The notes under the pieces were generated by a model. It ran no database searches, was not told the DNA's origin, and saw only the letters and a program-made list of their open reading frames with translations. The position numbers and the translations under genes were made by a program. DNA of 64,000 nucleotides, from NCBI GenBank assembly GCA_047967505.1, contig CM106541.1. One strand, 5' to 3'. This DNA is from Dipteris shenzhenensis (lineage: Eukaryota; Polypodiophyta; Polypodiopsida; Gleicheniales). Positions 1 to 10,731 of the stretch are shown in pieces (positions within the stretch are counted from its first letter, which is position 1; the number at the start of each line of letters is the position of its first letter).

Positions 1-73
1 TTAATTTGACTCATTAATTGGATATTGTTTGTTTTCAGAATCATCATGTATGGATTAGTGTACCAAATCATCA

Positions 74-1557
74 TTGATCGAAGCCTATGTATGTTTGATT
101 TATGATAGGTTGCTCCAAAAGATGTTGCCTGCACCAAATACCATGCCCACATCAAGAGATGAAGCGAAAAAGATGCTAACAACGGTGGGTATGGATTATG
201 ATACCATCCATGCTTGCCGTAATGATTGTATTCTCTTTCGTCGTGAGCATGGAGATTTAGCTAGTTGTCCAAAGTGTGGGGAACAATGATATAGAGATGA
301 CTTGCAGGGTGAGCGGATACTGGTAAAGGTCATAAGACACTTTCCCATCATTGCAAGAATACAGCACATGTTTCGATGCAAATCCATAGCGGAGTTGATG
401 ACATGGCATGCATCTCATTGGCCCACTGATGACACATTGAGGATTCCTGCGGATTGTGTAGCTTGGAAGCACAAGGACAATTAGTGGTCAAACTTTGCGA
501 GGGAGCCGCGCAACTTACATCTTGGGCTCTCCATGGACGGTGTGAATCCTTTCGGGTTACGCTCGACATCTTGGTCGACATCGCCCATAGTCGTGGTGAA
601 TTACAATATCCCACCATGGCTAACAATAAAAAAGGGACACCTCATGCTTGCACTACTTGTGGCAGGAAAGTACAAGGCAAAAAATATGGACGTGTACATG
701 GCACCTTTGATAGAGGAGTTACAGATATTATGGAGAGGAGTGCGGGTCTTTGATATTTCCAGAGCTCCTAGACATACCAATGATATTTTGGTTAGGGGTA
801 TCTTGATGTGGACCATGCATGACTACCCAGGATATGGAGAGTGCATAAGTACGTGGTTGTGTCTCTACATGTATAATATATCATTATGCTTTTATGACTC
901 TCTTTTGCATGCATGTCTTATACTAACACATTCATGCACGCGTGCAGGACTTGTTACAAGTGGGTACCATGCTTGTCCTATTTGTGGACCGGGTTTGAAA
1001 TCACTTGCACACTACTCCAAACATATGAGGAAAAATGTTTATGAAGGTCATGCTCAATACCTTTTGCTCGACCATCTCGCACGTGGAGGTCAACTTGATC
1101 CACCACCATCATATTTGAAGGCAAGTGATTGGATTCAAGCTTGGAGGGAGAATGGAGAGGAACCTCCTCCTGGTATGAAGAGACTATCGATCTTTCACGA
1201 GCTTCCTTATTGGGGTCAGTTACAAATCAATCATCTCTTGGATCCCATACATATCTTCAAGAATGTGGGGCCTACTATTTGGGCACACTTGGTTGGTTCC
1301 AAAGACTCGAGAGGAGTGCGAGAAGGCTTGCGTGCTATGAATAGGATATCTCATTTGTGGTCCCAAGTGCATGCTTCGGGAAAATTTATCGTCCCGAAAG
1401 AAACGTGGATCCTCTCTATGAGGGAGGAGGTAGCGGTCAAGGCGGACATTGCCTCTTTTCAAACACCGACAGGGTATATGCGTTGCTTGAAAGAAGCATT
1501 TTCAAAGGACAATAAGCTTAGTGGGCTCAAGTCCCATGATTGGCTTAAGGTCTTACA
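74..1557 (+). pseudogene. TNP2-type CACTA transposase, 5' part (element A1)
   Basis: The translation carries the plant TNP2 transposase signature: a CxxCG zinc-like motif (CPKCGEQ, about 270-288), the HFPIIARIQHMFRCKSIAELM block (about 340-400), the MDGVNPFG block at 533, and GYHACPICGP followed by LPYWGQLQINHLLDPIHIFKN (about 961-1265). Two in-frame stops (287-289 and 481-483) break the frame. An intron of about 100 bases lies near 846-948, ending in a GTGCAG acceptor. The exon ends at about 1557 before GTATTC, and the following intron holds the nested element B. TNP2 catalyses cut-and-paste movement of CACTA elements; this copy is dead. Homologous segments with the same exon pattern occur at 15542-17755 (element C) and 28590-28828 (A2 right arm). 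Confidence 0.87.
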
Positions 1558-1604
1558 GGTATTCTAAGCTATAGAATTAGTGTACCAATAATCGTAATGC
1601 GTTA

Positions 1605-1880
1605 CACAACAACACAAAGCAACTATAGATGCGCTTGGTAGACGCGCGAAATAGCGGGCGCGTCTATAGGCGTTGCTTTAGTAGAGGAATTACGGGCACG
1701 TCTAAATGCGCGTCTAAAAGCTCGTCTATTTGTGCGTAAATTATCGCGTCTACGTGCGCGTCTGACCTGAGAAAATACGGGCCCGTCTAACATCTCGTTT
1801 ATTAGCGCATCTATTTGCGTGTGTATTTGCACGTTTACACTGAGAATCAGACGCGCATTTAGACGCGTAAATAGACGCAA
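1605..1880. repeat. Element B left terminal and GCGTCTA subterminal repeats
   Basis: After the 16-bp terminus there are more than ten degenerate copies of GCGTCTA or its complement TAGACGC, in both orientations. Subterminal repeats of this kind are where CACTA TnpA-type proteins bind. The same motif fills 6838-7111, 14530-14705, 15083-15215, 19905-20185 and 20732-21010. Confidence 0.88.
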
Positions 1881-2047
1881 ACCAAAGAATATACAAAGTG
1901 AGATTTTGGTGTACATCATTGCTTTCCAAACATTGCCCATGATTACCAAAGCACATAATTTTTTGCAAGCCCACATATACAAGAATTAAGTGAGATGAGG
2001 AGAATGAGACAATATGTAAAATAGTTTTGCCAATATCAATTATGGGG

Positions 2048-5000
2048 CTACGGTTCAATCTCATCCTCAATGAGATCAACCCTTGCCAAACTATCTACTT
2101 CAAAATCCAAACAAGTGTTTAGATCTACAAATACATTCAACCCACTACTACTTGTGCCACTCATGTGCTCATCAAAATCAACATCTTGAATGGTAGGCTC
2201 ATCCTCATGGGTAATGGCCTCAATATTTGTATCTCCTATCTCATGATCATCCTCCTCTCTTGTATCACGGTCATCATCACATCCATGGCCATGATCATCC
2301 TCCATACGCTCCATATTAGTAAATGTACTATACATCACTTTGGAACATGGCATAATAGGTATGACATGCCACCATCTATTATTATCCACCATTGGTTGAT
2401 AGACAACCTAATTCAAACACAAATACAATCATGTTACTTTTCTTGCATCAAATATTTAAAAGCGAGTATTTTTATATGTGTGCACAGTACCTGTTCACAT
2501 TGTTGTGGTAGTACTAGTGTGTCCTTCCTACTTTGCCAAAACTTTGTGGAGTCAATAGTTACAAAGCCACTTGCATGGCGTTTGATTGTTGCATTAGGGC
2601 CTCTTTCCACCACGTCCTTAAACCACTTTACATCCAAAATATACACAAAGAAGCGTCGAAAGTCAAGCATAATATTATCTTGGATTATGCCACAATAATC
2701 ATCCATGGCTCCATTGGTAGCAATGACGCCGCAATCTTTTGTGTTTCTCTTATCATCAATCCGTTGTGTTCGAAAATGCTTGCCCTCACACCATATAGCA
2801 TTGAACATAGTGCACTACACCAAGAAAAAATCAATTAAATAAGCAATCTAAATTATTGAAAGCTCCTAACTTATGCATAACATTCTATATACCGACCTTG
2901 CTCATGCATCCCCTAGCATACTCCCATTCTTCCATTGTGATATGCATCCCCTCGTCTTTCTCTGCTTTCTCCATTTCATCAAGTAGCCAATCCACATGAA
3001 TATCCTTTGGAAGTACTCTTAGATGCTGAGGGTATGGCACACAAGATCCGTGGTGTGTACGAAAGAGGGCCCTTTCTTCTTGTCTTCTTGCCTTTGCATC
3101 CTCGTATCTTGTCACCCATCTTTTTATCACATCACTATTAAGCACGCATTAAAAGAGGTTGATACTATCATGCAACTCCGTGTCTATTACTTTGTTGCGT
3201 CCTTTCCCTTGAGGCACAATAGAGGTCATCCTTAGGTCTTCATCATCTCTCCATAGTCGTGGGAGAGAGCTATCCACATCAACAAGAAACTTAGAAATAT
3301 ATACAAGTGACTCTTGTACCAACCAAGCCTCAGCCATGCTACCTTCGGGTCTTGCATTTTGTCTCACGAAGCCCTTCAAGGTCTTCATGAAGCGCTCGAG
3401 GAAGAACGACCATCGTGCATGTATAGTACCCCATATAGCAATCTCATCCACCAAATGCACTATGAGATGTAGTTGGCTTGCGAGAATAGAACATGGAAAT
3501 CTCTCCTCCACTAAACAAACTGCCTCCACTGACATAACTCAAGCATTCTCAAGCGTGGTGGGATCCATTTCCTTTGAGCTCACATACCTCACAAGCTCGC
3601 CCATCTTGTAAATACAATCTTTCCCGTCCTTCGATGCACTACGTGAAATGCTAGTAGGTAGTATGAACTGAACCCGCGAGAAGGTGGTTGATTAGTTGCT
3701 TATAGCTATTCACTCACAAATTTGAAAGGAAAAAGATATTATGCATATAAAACACTTACTTGGAGCATCTTGTGCCAATCATGAGATTTCAAGCCATATA
3801 ATTGCTCTACACCTATTTTCTTGCTCTTTGTAAAGGCTCCCTTCAAACACCTCATGCATCTAGTGGGAGTACGAATTGTAGTAATAGCGTGCTTCACCGT
3901 CCCCATCTCTAGCTTTGATAACATTCACGATGCACGAGGTAAAAAAACACGCCCATTTGGTCTCTCTTGAGGCCAAGCTTTGCCACATCCTTTGCCTATT
4001 CATAATTTAAAAATGCAATGCTTACCTGAACACTCGCCATAGCCTGGGAAGTCATGCATCGTCCACATCAAGACTGCTTTGCAGTTGAAGTCTCGTGACG
4101 AGGGAGGCCTGCTCACATCATGCACCTCGATACCTCTCCAAAGTATCTCTAGCTCATCAATCAAAGGCTCCAAATAAACATCAGGGTTTTTGACTTTATG
4201 TTTCCCTGGAATTAGAAGGGACAGCATGACATGTCCTTTCTTAATAGCCATAGAGGGTGGAAGATTGTAATTCACCAATACCACTAGCCATACACTGTAA
4301 GACGTGCTTTTGAGACCAAATGGGTTCACACCGTCCATACCCAATCCAAGTCTCAAGCTCCTAGGTTCTTCCTTGAAGCTTGGCCATGTGTCTTCAATAT
4401 GCTTCCACGCAGGAGAGTCCGTGGGAGTTCTCCACTTGCCATCGGTTGATCGATGGGAGGAATGCCATGACATGAGCTCTACAATAGATTTGCACTTGAA
4501 CATATGTTGGATGCGAGGGATTATGGGAAAATGTCGCAATACCTTACGAGGCACGTCCAAGGTTTTGAGATCTGCTCTATATCTTGCCTCTCCACAAGTA
4601 GGACACTCTCTTGCATCCTTATGTAGTCCACGAAACAAAACACAATCGTTGGCACATGCATGGATGCTCTTGTAATCTAATCCTCCAAGAGAGGTCACAT
4701 GTTGCCTTGCCATATCTCTTGAGGTCGGTAGTTTATTCTCCCTTGGAAGCATTTTACACAATAGCCTGCACGTGAAGACCATAAATGACGAAAAGCATTC
4801 GAGTAATTGACCCACTAGCATAATTCACCATGTTTGCAAAATCGACTTTAAAGCTTACTTGAGTAATGCATTCAAACTTGCATTGCTCCATCCATAGATA
4901 GTTTGCAAGTTTAGTAACTCAAGGGAGGCACGTGGAATAGAGAATGTGCACCCCTCAAACAGTGGAGTCGATGCCGCAATAAAAAGATCATCCTGCTCCA

Positions 5001-5235
5001 TGCTATTATCCCTCCCTTGATGGACATATAAATCCCGCACCATATCATCAAACACCTCCTCCTCCATGGCTTCATGAGGTAATGGCGGAGGGCTACTATC
5101 ACCATCACTCCATGCATCCGTAACGGTCCCTTCTGAAGATCCCACCTTATATCGCCAATGCTTCGCCTCCTCATGACGGGCATAGGGTAACATATGCGGG
5201 TGTGGCACTGCATCCTGTATCAAATTAGAACGGGA
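2048..5235 (-). pseudogene. TNP2/DUF4218/DUF4216 transposase gene of element B (deleted)
   Basis: Read on the minus strand, exons hold an acidic N-terminal region (5220-4860), the TNP2 core with MDGVNPFG and CPTCGEARY (about 4775-4025), a short TNP2 C-terminal piece (3924-3760), the DUF4218-like block with HLIVHLVDEIA and GTIHARWSFFLERFMKTLKG (3535-3150), its tail (3145-2885), the DUF4216-like block with LDVKWFKD and DSTKFWQ (2800-2490), and an acidic tail ending VDLIEDEIEP (2392-2048). Comparison with element C shows that the segment from GYHACPVCG to HIFKNV is deleted at about 3970. Element C also carries a first exon (MSSSSTSS...) that is missing here. The gene is therefore non-functional, although most exons remain open. 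Confidence 0.85.
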
Positions 5236-5250
5236 TCATAACTCAAACAT

Positions 5251-6519
5251 ATGAACACCCATAGGTATCTCAATCAACCTCAACTTACAAACCCTTACCC
5301 TGTTTACGGTCTTATGCCCCTTCCCCCGTACCGTCTTATGTCCCTTCTGCCATCCCGTCTTATGCCCCTTCCCCCATGCCGTCAGGAGGTCCTTCTGTCT
5401 TGGCGAGCCGTCGACGTACTCCTGTGCCGTCGAGACTCGGTTCTCCAGCTACGAGTGGTCAGCGTAGTCCCGTGCAGTCCCCAGCTACGAGTGGCCCGCG
5501 TACGAGCTCGACACGACAGAGTAGCAGGGAGAGCGGTGGGGGATGCATGGCACAGTGCTTTGGGCCATGTGGCAGTGGGGAGGATGATGATTCAGATGAT
5601 TTAGACGTGCCTCTGGGTGATGGTACGATTTATTATGACATCACTCAGACAGGAGGCATCTTGATGGATGCGCGGGGGAAGGACATCATGGCCTTCATTC
5701 GCTCTGTAATTGCTAACAATTACAGAGATTGCTTTATCCACTATAAAGACCACCCAAAGAGGTTGGCTGATGAGACCCTCGCTACTGTTCGCTCTAGGTA
5801 TCCTAACCCCCCCAATTGCCAGTTAACAGATAAATGGGGGAAGTCAAAGATTGTTACGATACTTAGCAATAAAAGATCTTCGCTTAAGAGGTAGGCACTA
5901 GCGGAGCTTGCCACAGGTCAACCACCAAGGGGCCCGCCCCACACCGCTCACAAGCGTGAGTGGAAGAAGGCAATGAAGTTAGCGAGGGAGGACCCTAGTC
6001 TGCAGCACGTGGAGGCACGGAGGATCCAGATGGAGGAATATGGAAGCGCGCATTTTGGAGCAGGGGGTGTTGAATCATGGGAGGCCCAATTTGTAAGTAT
6101 CAATCTCAAATTATATTACTTATGTAGTTTATTAGGAGGTTGGTTGTTTCTTTGTACTAATCCCTTCGCAAAGTGTGTCGCGGTCATGCAGCTTGAGATC
6201 GTGGGCAGATACCCTACTCCAGTGGAGACAGCCTACCACCACCACCATCGCAGAGGAGATACATGGAGGCACTTCTATGATGACGGGTTGATTACTGAGG
6301 AGCAGTATACCCGAGCTACTGGAGCGGCCCCCCAAGTATTTGAAAGTAATTAAATAACGCCAAAATTATAACTAAAGATTTGATTTTTCATACATTGATA
6401 TATGTTGTCCCTTGTTTACAGGCCCGTGCACAAGACGATGAGGAAGAGGAGGAAGGAGGCGCAGAAGGGAGTGCAGAAGGGAGCATGGAAGGGAGCGAGG
6501 ACCTGGAGAACATAGATTA
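5251..6519 (+). pseudogene. Second CACTA protein (TnpA-like / plant transposase family), element B
   Basis: Transcribed divergently from the TNP2 gene. The translation has a Ser/Pro/Arg-rich N-terminus, then an acidic GDGTIYYDITQTGG region and a block with IRSVIANNYRDCFIHYKDHPKRLADE and KWGKSKIVTILSNKRSSLKR. It continues after a TAG (5892-5894) with REWKKAMKLAREDPS and, after an intron starting near 6093, IVGRYPTPVETAYHHHHRRGDTWRHFYDDG. A last exon (about 6421-6519) is Glu/Gly-rich and ends ENID. Proteins of this layout accompany TNP2 in plant CACTA elements, and some bind the subterminal repeats. Element C has a sense codon at the TAG position, so the stop looks like a C-to-T nonsense change. 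The family assignment is from overall pattern, not a search. Confidence 0.72.
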
Positions 6520-6837
6520 GTCGTATAAGTAGTGCTAGCTACTCTTTTTTGTACTTAAAGCCACTGGCTTGGCTTTGTGCCTCTTGTATATACACTCCTC
6601 TTATTTTTTGTACTTGAATCCACATGACATGGCTTAGCTTCGTGCTATATGTATATACAAGCACTTTTTGAGCTTTCAATTTTATTGCGTTTTGGAGTTG
6701 TAATGTTTTATTTGGAATTGTAATTAAAATGCGGTTGGCTGTAAGAATTGAATTACACAATGTGGATATGGGATTCTTGTAACTATATAGCATACACAAC
6801 ATACACAGTATTCTGTAAAATTTTTAAAAAAAAATAA

Positions 6838-7111
6838 AGCGCGTCTATCAGTGTGTTTAAAAACGCGTCTATATACGCGTCTGTCTGTTCGACTTGTGTC
6901 TATATGTGCGTCTATAAACATGTTTATAAGCGCATTTATTTATGCATCTAACTGCGCGTCTATACGTGCGTGTGTCTGATATATAGACGCGCAATTAGAC
7001 ACGGGTCTCCAGACGCAAAAATAGATGCGCAAATAGACACGCCCGTAAGTTTTTTATTTAGTTCATGAAACGCATCTGTGCGCGCGTCTATGTGTCCTTT
7101 GTCTTGTTGTG
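6838..7111. repeat. Element B right GCGTCTA subterminal repeats and terminus
   Basis: A dense run of degenerate GCGTCTA/TAGACGC motifs leads into the terminus ending CTTGTTGTG at 7111, immediately followed by the TTA target duplicate. The terminus is less well preserved than the left one (one substitution within the first ten bases). Confidence 0.85.
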
Positions 7112-9290
7112 TTAGCGTAATTATGATTATGTTATATTGTTGACATGACTTCTTTGTTGCTTTGATAGTTCATCCTCCCAATTACAACAAAAGGATGCTT
7201 ACAAGAAGATGTTAGAAATGCTATATTCAAGATCTGTGGTATTGTGAGGTATGCTTACTATCAAATCGCATTGATTGCATTTTCTTCAATTTAAGCTGAT
7301 TGATCTGTAGACTGATTATGAAAATATCTTACATGGACATGTGAAATAGGTGGATATCTCAAAAAGAGATCTCCATATCGTGCATCGAGAAGGCTAGGGT
7401 GGAATCCATCAAAGCCGTATGCTTGCTTGAGAAGCACTTTCCCTTGAGCATTATGACAACTCAAGTCCACTTGCCTGTGCACATAGTTGATGAGGTGGTT
7501 ATTGCAGGTACCATTCATAGTCGATGGATGTTTTTTCTTGAGTGGTTTATGAAAACTTTGAAGGGATTTGTAAGACAAAGAGCAAGACCAGAAGCAAGTA
7601 TGGCACAGGAATGGCTTGTGCAAGAGTCATTAGTATATATCACAGAGTTTCTTGCATCCACGGATCCCAATATGCCGCAAGCTTGGCATAACAAGGATGA
7701 TGATCGCATCATTGGCGAGGTTCCCCAAGGAAAAGGAATTGAAAGAAAGATGAGCAAAGAGCAAATGGAGAAATTCAATAAGTTTTGTATCCTCAATAGC
7801 CTTGAGATGCAGAAGTGGATTGAGAGATATGAAGTGGCCAAAGTAGAAAGAATAAATGCAAGAACAAGATTCAGAGTAATGTATAGGCGATTGCAACCAT
7901 ATCCACGGTATCTGGCTCTTCTCCCCACTCACATGTCACTTGATTGGCTACAACTAGCTCTACATAAAGCCGAACATGATGGAGAGACAATAAACGAGCG
8001 TGAGTGAGAGTTATCATCTGGATGTATGATGCATGTAAGTTTCTTACCTCTTGACGTAATTAAGTAATTAATTATGGCAATATACACTATAAAATAGATG
8101 CATCTTCATTGTTTTAATGATGCTCTTTTATAGTACAAAAAGTACAGTGCATTATGGTCATATGGATGACATTTTCACGTGGAACACATCGATTCAAAGA
8201 GAGTCACGTATGATTGTGGAGTCATGGCTAACTTCACACAAGATAGCCGAGCAAGTGCTTCGGATACCAATCTTCTCTCCTCACAGTTGGATTATTGTGG
8301 AGCCATATGCGAAATCTATGAAGTTGATTTTAGACGATTTAGTATTTTCATTCTTGATGTAAAATGGTTTAGAACTATTTACAACGATCCCCATGCGATA
8401 GTGAGAAAAGATAGTAGTGGTTTTTTTGCAATAGACTCCACCAAACATTGGACCGATGAAAGTGATACTTTTGTTCTTCCCAAGCACTGTGAGCAGGTGC
8501 ATAATACTAATGATTTAATTAATCCAAGCTTTCGTTTTTAAAGATCCATTTATACATGTACTTGAGCATAATTTCATATGCATAATTGACGACATCTGGC
8601 ACCCATCTTCAATATAGGTGGTTTTTCATCCGGATCGTTCTGATCCAGGATGGTGGTACGTGATCCTTAGGGGGGTCACTATGTATAAACCCTCTATACC
8701 ACGTGCGTTCAAGGCATATTTCTAAAATCCCTTATCTGTAAATTTTTCATTAATAAAATGTACCCCTTTTCTATACAAATCTGTAAATTTTTTCCAAAAC
8801 TATTTAAAATAGTCCCTTATGTATATTTATTTCTGTAAATTTTAGAAATAAAAAATATCCTTCTATTGAACTCACGTGATAGGGTTACATATGATGAGTG
8901 ACCCCCCCGAGACGTGATCCAAGTTGTACCACGAAGTAAGCAAATTTTTGAAGATAGAGATGTGGATATGGAAATGCCACTGCCAATGCCGGATCCAATT
9001 GATCCCAATGAATCTAGCGAAGAAGATGAAGATCACAATATGAGCCAAGAGAAAGATGCCCATAATGACATCGCACGAGAGGAAGATGGAGATCACGATA
9101 TTAAGGAAGAAGACAACGATCATCAAGAATCACCACACTTTATTGAAGAAGATGATCAAGTACTTTTAGGTGAGCGTACGATGATGATATAGAAGATCAA
9201 CTCGGTATAGAGTTGGAGATAGACTTGTTTGGTGCCTTAGACTTGGCTCAAGATGAAACAGTTGATGTAAATGCTCTTCATTGATTTTTT
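7112..9290 (+). pseudogene. DUF4218/DUF4216 3' exons of element A1 transposase
   Basis: This continues the A1 transposase after the nested element. Exons: about 7169-7249; about 7352 to about 8035 with the DUF4218-like run HLPVHIVDEVV, GTIHSRWMFFLEWFMKTLKGFVRQRARPE and an in-frame TGA at 8005-8007 (the A2 copy has CGA); about 8131-8495 with the DUF4216-like block DYCGAICEIYEVDFRRFSIF and LDVKWFR, DSTKHWTD; and a last exon from about 8619 that is cut by the MITE at 8666 and resumes at 8912 with QVVPRSKQIFEDRDVDMEMP and an acidic tail. A frameshift near 9175 removes residues still present in A2. In intact elements these parts are fused to TNP2 in one transposase. Confidence 0.85.
8666..8911. 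mobile_element. hAT-like MITE, copy 1 (246 bp)
   Basis: Terminal inverted repeat CTTAGGGGGGTCACT on the left and CTCGGGGGGGTCACT inverted on the right. An 8-bp target duplication ACGTGATC lies at 8658-8665 and 8912-8919. The body is AT-rich and has no coding capacity. It interrupts the last exon of the A1 transposase; the A2 copy near 30400 shows the uninterrupted sequence. An 8-bp duplication fits hAT (or P) mobilisation; the superfamily is inferred from that alone. Confidence 0.93.
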
Positions 9291-9412
9291 TCATCTCAAA
9301 CTTGGACATGAATATATGAGCTTCAAAGGCTTGATGTACATGCTCTCATACTTTTATTCTCTCAAAAGATCAAATATGTATGAAAATTTAAAAAAATTTG
9401 GTAAAAAACCTC

Positions 9413-9611
9413 TCTGGATAACGTCGCTATAGAATAGTATCTCAGTGTCGCTATATAGTGACTTTTGTAATCGTCGCTATATAGCGATGTTTGCCTAAAG
9501 TCGCTATATAGCAATGCTTTACGGGACGCGCTTTTCATACCGACGATTAGCACCCCGCGCACGCTAAACGTCGGTACGTAAACGTCGCAATAGGATCCGT
9601 GTGTAGTAGTG
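9413..9611 (+). repeat. Family A subterminal repeats and right terminus (A1)
   Basis: Several palindromic GTCGCTATATAGCGAC-like units (about 9420-9510), then a GGATCCGTGTGTAGTAGTG end at 9593-9611. The same arrangement ends A2 on both sides (23215-23450 inverted, and 30958-31186). Confidence 0.87.
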
Positions 9612-10076
9612 TCTCTCTCTTGATGTTCACAAATAAGTTTTATTTCAAATTGAACAAACCTCCAAGTTCACTTACTTGGTAGCCTTGTACATAGAATTGC
9701 ATGTCTTTTCAGCTTTTGGAAAAGTATATGACCTCCTTTTAAAAAAATACAGAGGTAAAGTGGAAATTTGCCATTGACGTAATATAATAAGAATCTCGGT
9801 TCTTAGGTTATGAGAATCTTAATAAGTGCTAGAACCTAGATCCTGCTAGTAGACCTCCATGAACTCTCTCTCTCTCTCTCTCTCTCTCCCCCTCTCCCAA
9901 AGTTAAGAGTGAGGAGGATTTCAAATGGAAAGTTTCTCCTTTTCCATGTTAGAAGCACATCATAGTAGTAGGTTTTAAAGTCCAAGTAGGGAGACTTTCA
10001 TGACGATATCTTCATAATTGGGCATTTTTTTCAATGAAAAAAAAAAGCTTGGTGGGAGGAAATGCATGATATTTTT

Positions 10077-10122
<46 letters not shown>

Positions 10123-10731
10123 CTTTTATATATATATAAAATACAACACCACAAAGAAATTTCAACCAATGACAAGCTTGATGTCCTTTTTTTTTTCCTC
10201 CTTTTTTTGGTAAGTCAAAATTGTATTAAGATAAACAAAATTGGATGGATGAGAAAACTCAGCTCATGCAGAAACAACTAATGCTCATGCTACGGGCATA
10301 TATGTATGCACACACACAGGGGTCACAAAGAAAGAATTTGGGCGAGATGTCCTTCCTTCATGGGAGAAACGAGGGCGTGCTGAAGATGAGGCCGAATTTG
10401 CCGTAGTCCTTTAAAGCAAGGTGCCTCAGACAGATGGACCCGTGAAGCCGCGGCTTTTGGGGAGCAGGTGGAATCCAAACCTTCAAAGAATCAAAGCCGT
10501 GGTCGGCGTGCACTTTGAGACGTTGCTGTCAAGGTGATGTCACCAAGGAGTACGGAACGTACACTGAATCTACTACACACTGTTCGTCGTCCAAACTCGA
10601 CTTGATCTCTTCATCACTGGGGCACGCAGTGAGAGTCTGATGAGAGAGATTGAACAAAGCTCAGCATACTGCGCCAGACAGATTGAACAAAGCTCCCTTG
10701 CAGTGACACAGAGATTGATCAACAAAGCTCA
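9612..10731. other. Intergenic DNA with CT microsatellites
   Basis: No convincing coding sequence. Two pure CT runs (about 9863-9887 and 10083-10119) and a TATATATATA tract (about 10128) are the only clear features. The stretch separates the end of A1 from the 3' end of the kinase gene and should contain that gene's 3' UTR. No polyadenylation signal was placed with confidence. Confidence 0.6.

Larger units (their letters stand above)
1605..7111. mobile_element. CACTA-like element B (family B), complete, nested in A1
   Basis: The left end starts CACAACAACACAAAGC and the right end is an imperfect inverted copy (minus strand from 7111: CACAACAAGACAAAG). A 3-bp target duplication TTA flanks it (1602-1604 and 7112-7114). 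The homologous A2 sequence near 28850-28880 runs straight across this point without the insert, so both borders are fixed by an empty-site comparison. The element is 5507 bp. It holds a minus-strand TNP2/DUF4218/DUF4216 gene and a plus-strand second transposon protein gene, transcribed divergently from about 5.23-5.37 kb. A stretch of TNP2 present in element C (GYHAC through LPYW) is missing near 3970, so this copy is internally deleted. Confidence 0.93.
1..9611 (+). mobile_element. CACTA element A1 (family A), left end outside window
   Basis: The right terminus reads outwards as CACTACTACACACGGATCC (on the minus strand from 9611), preceded by subterminal GTCGCTATATAGCGAC-like repeats. Inside are TNP2, DUF4218 and DUF4216-type coding remains on the plus strand. 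The element is interrupted by a family-B CACTA element (1605-7111) and a MITE (8666-8911). The left terminus lies before base 1, so total size and target duplication cannot be given. Nonsense codons and frameshifts show that this copy is not autonomous. Confidence 0.88.
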
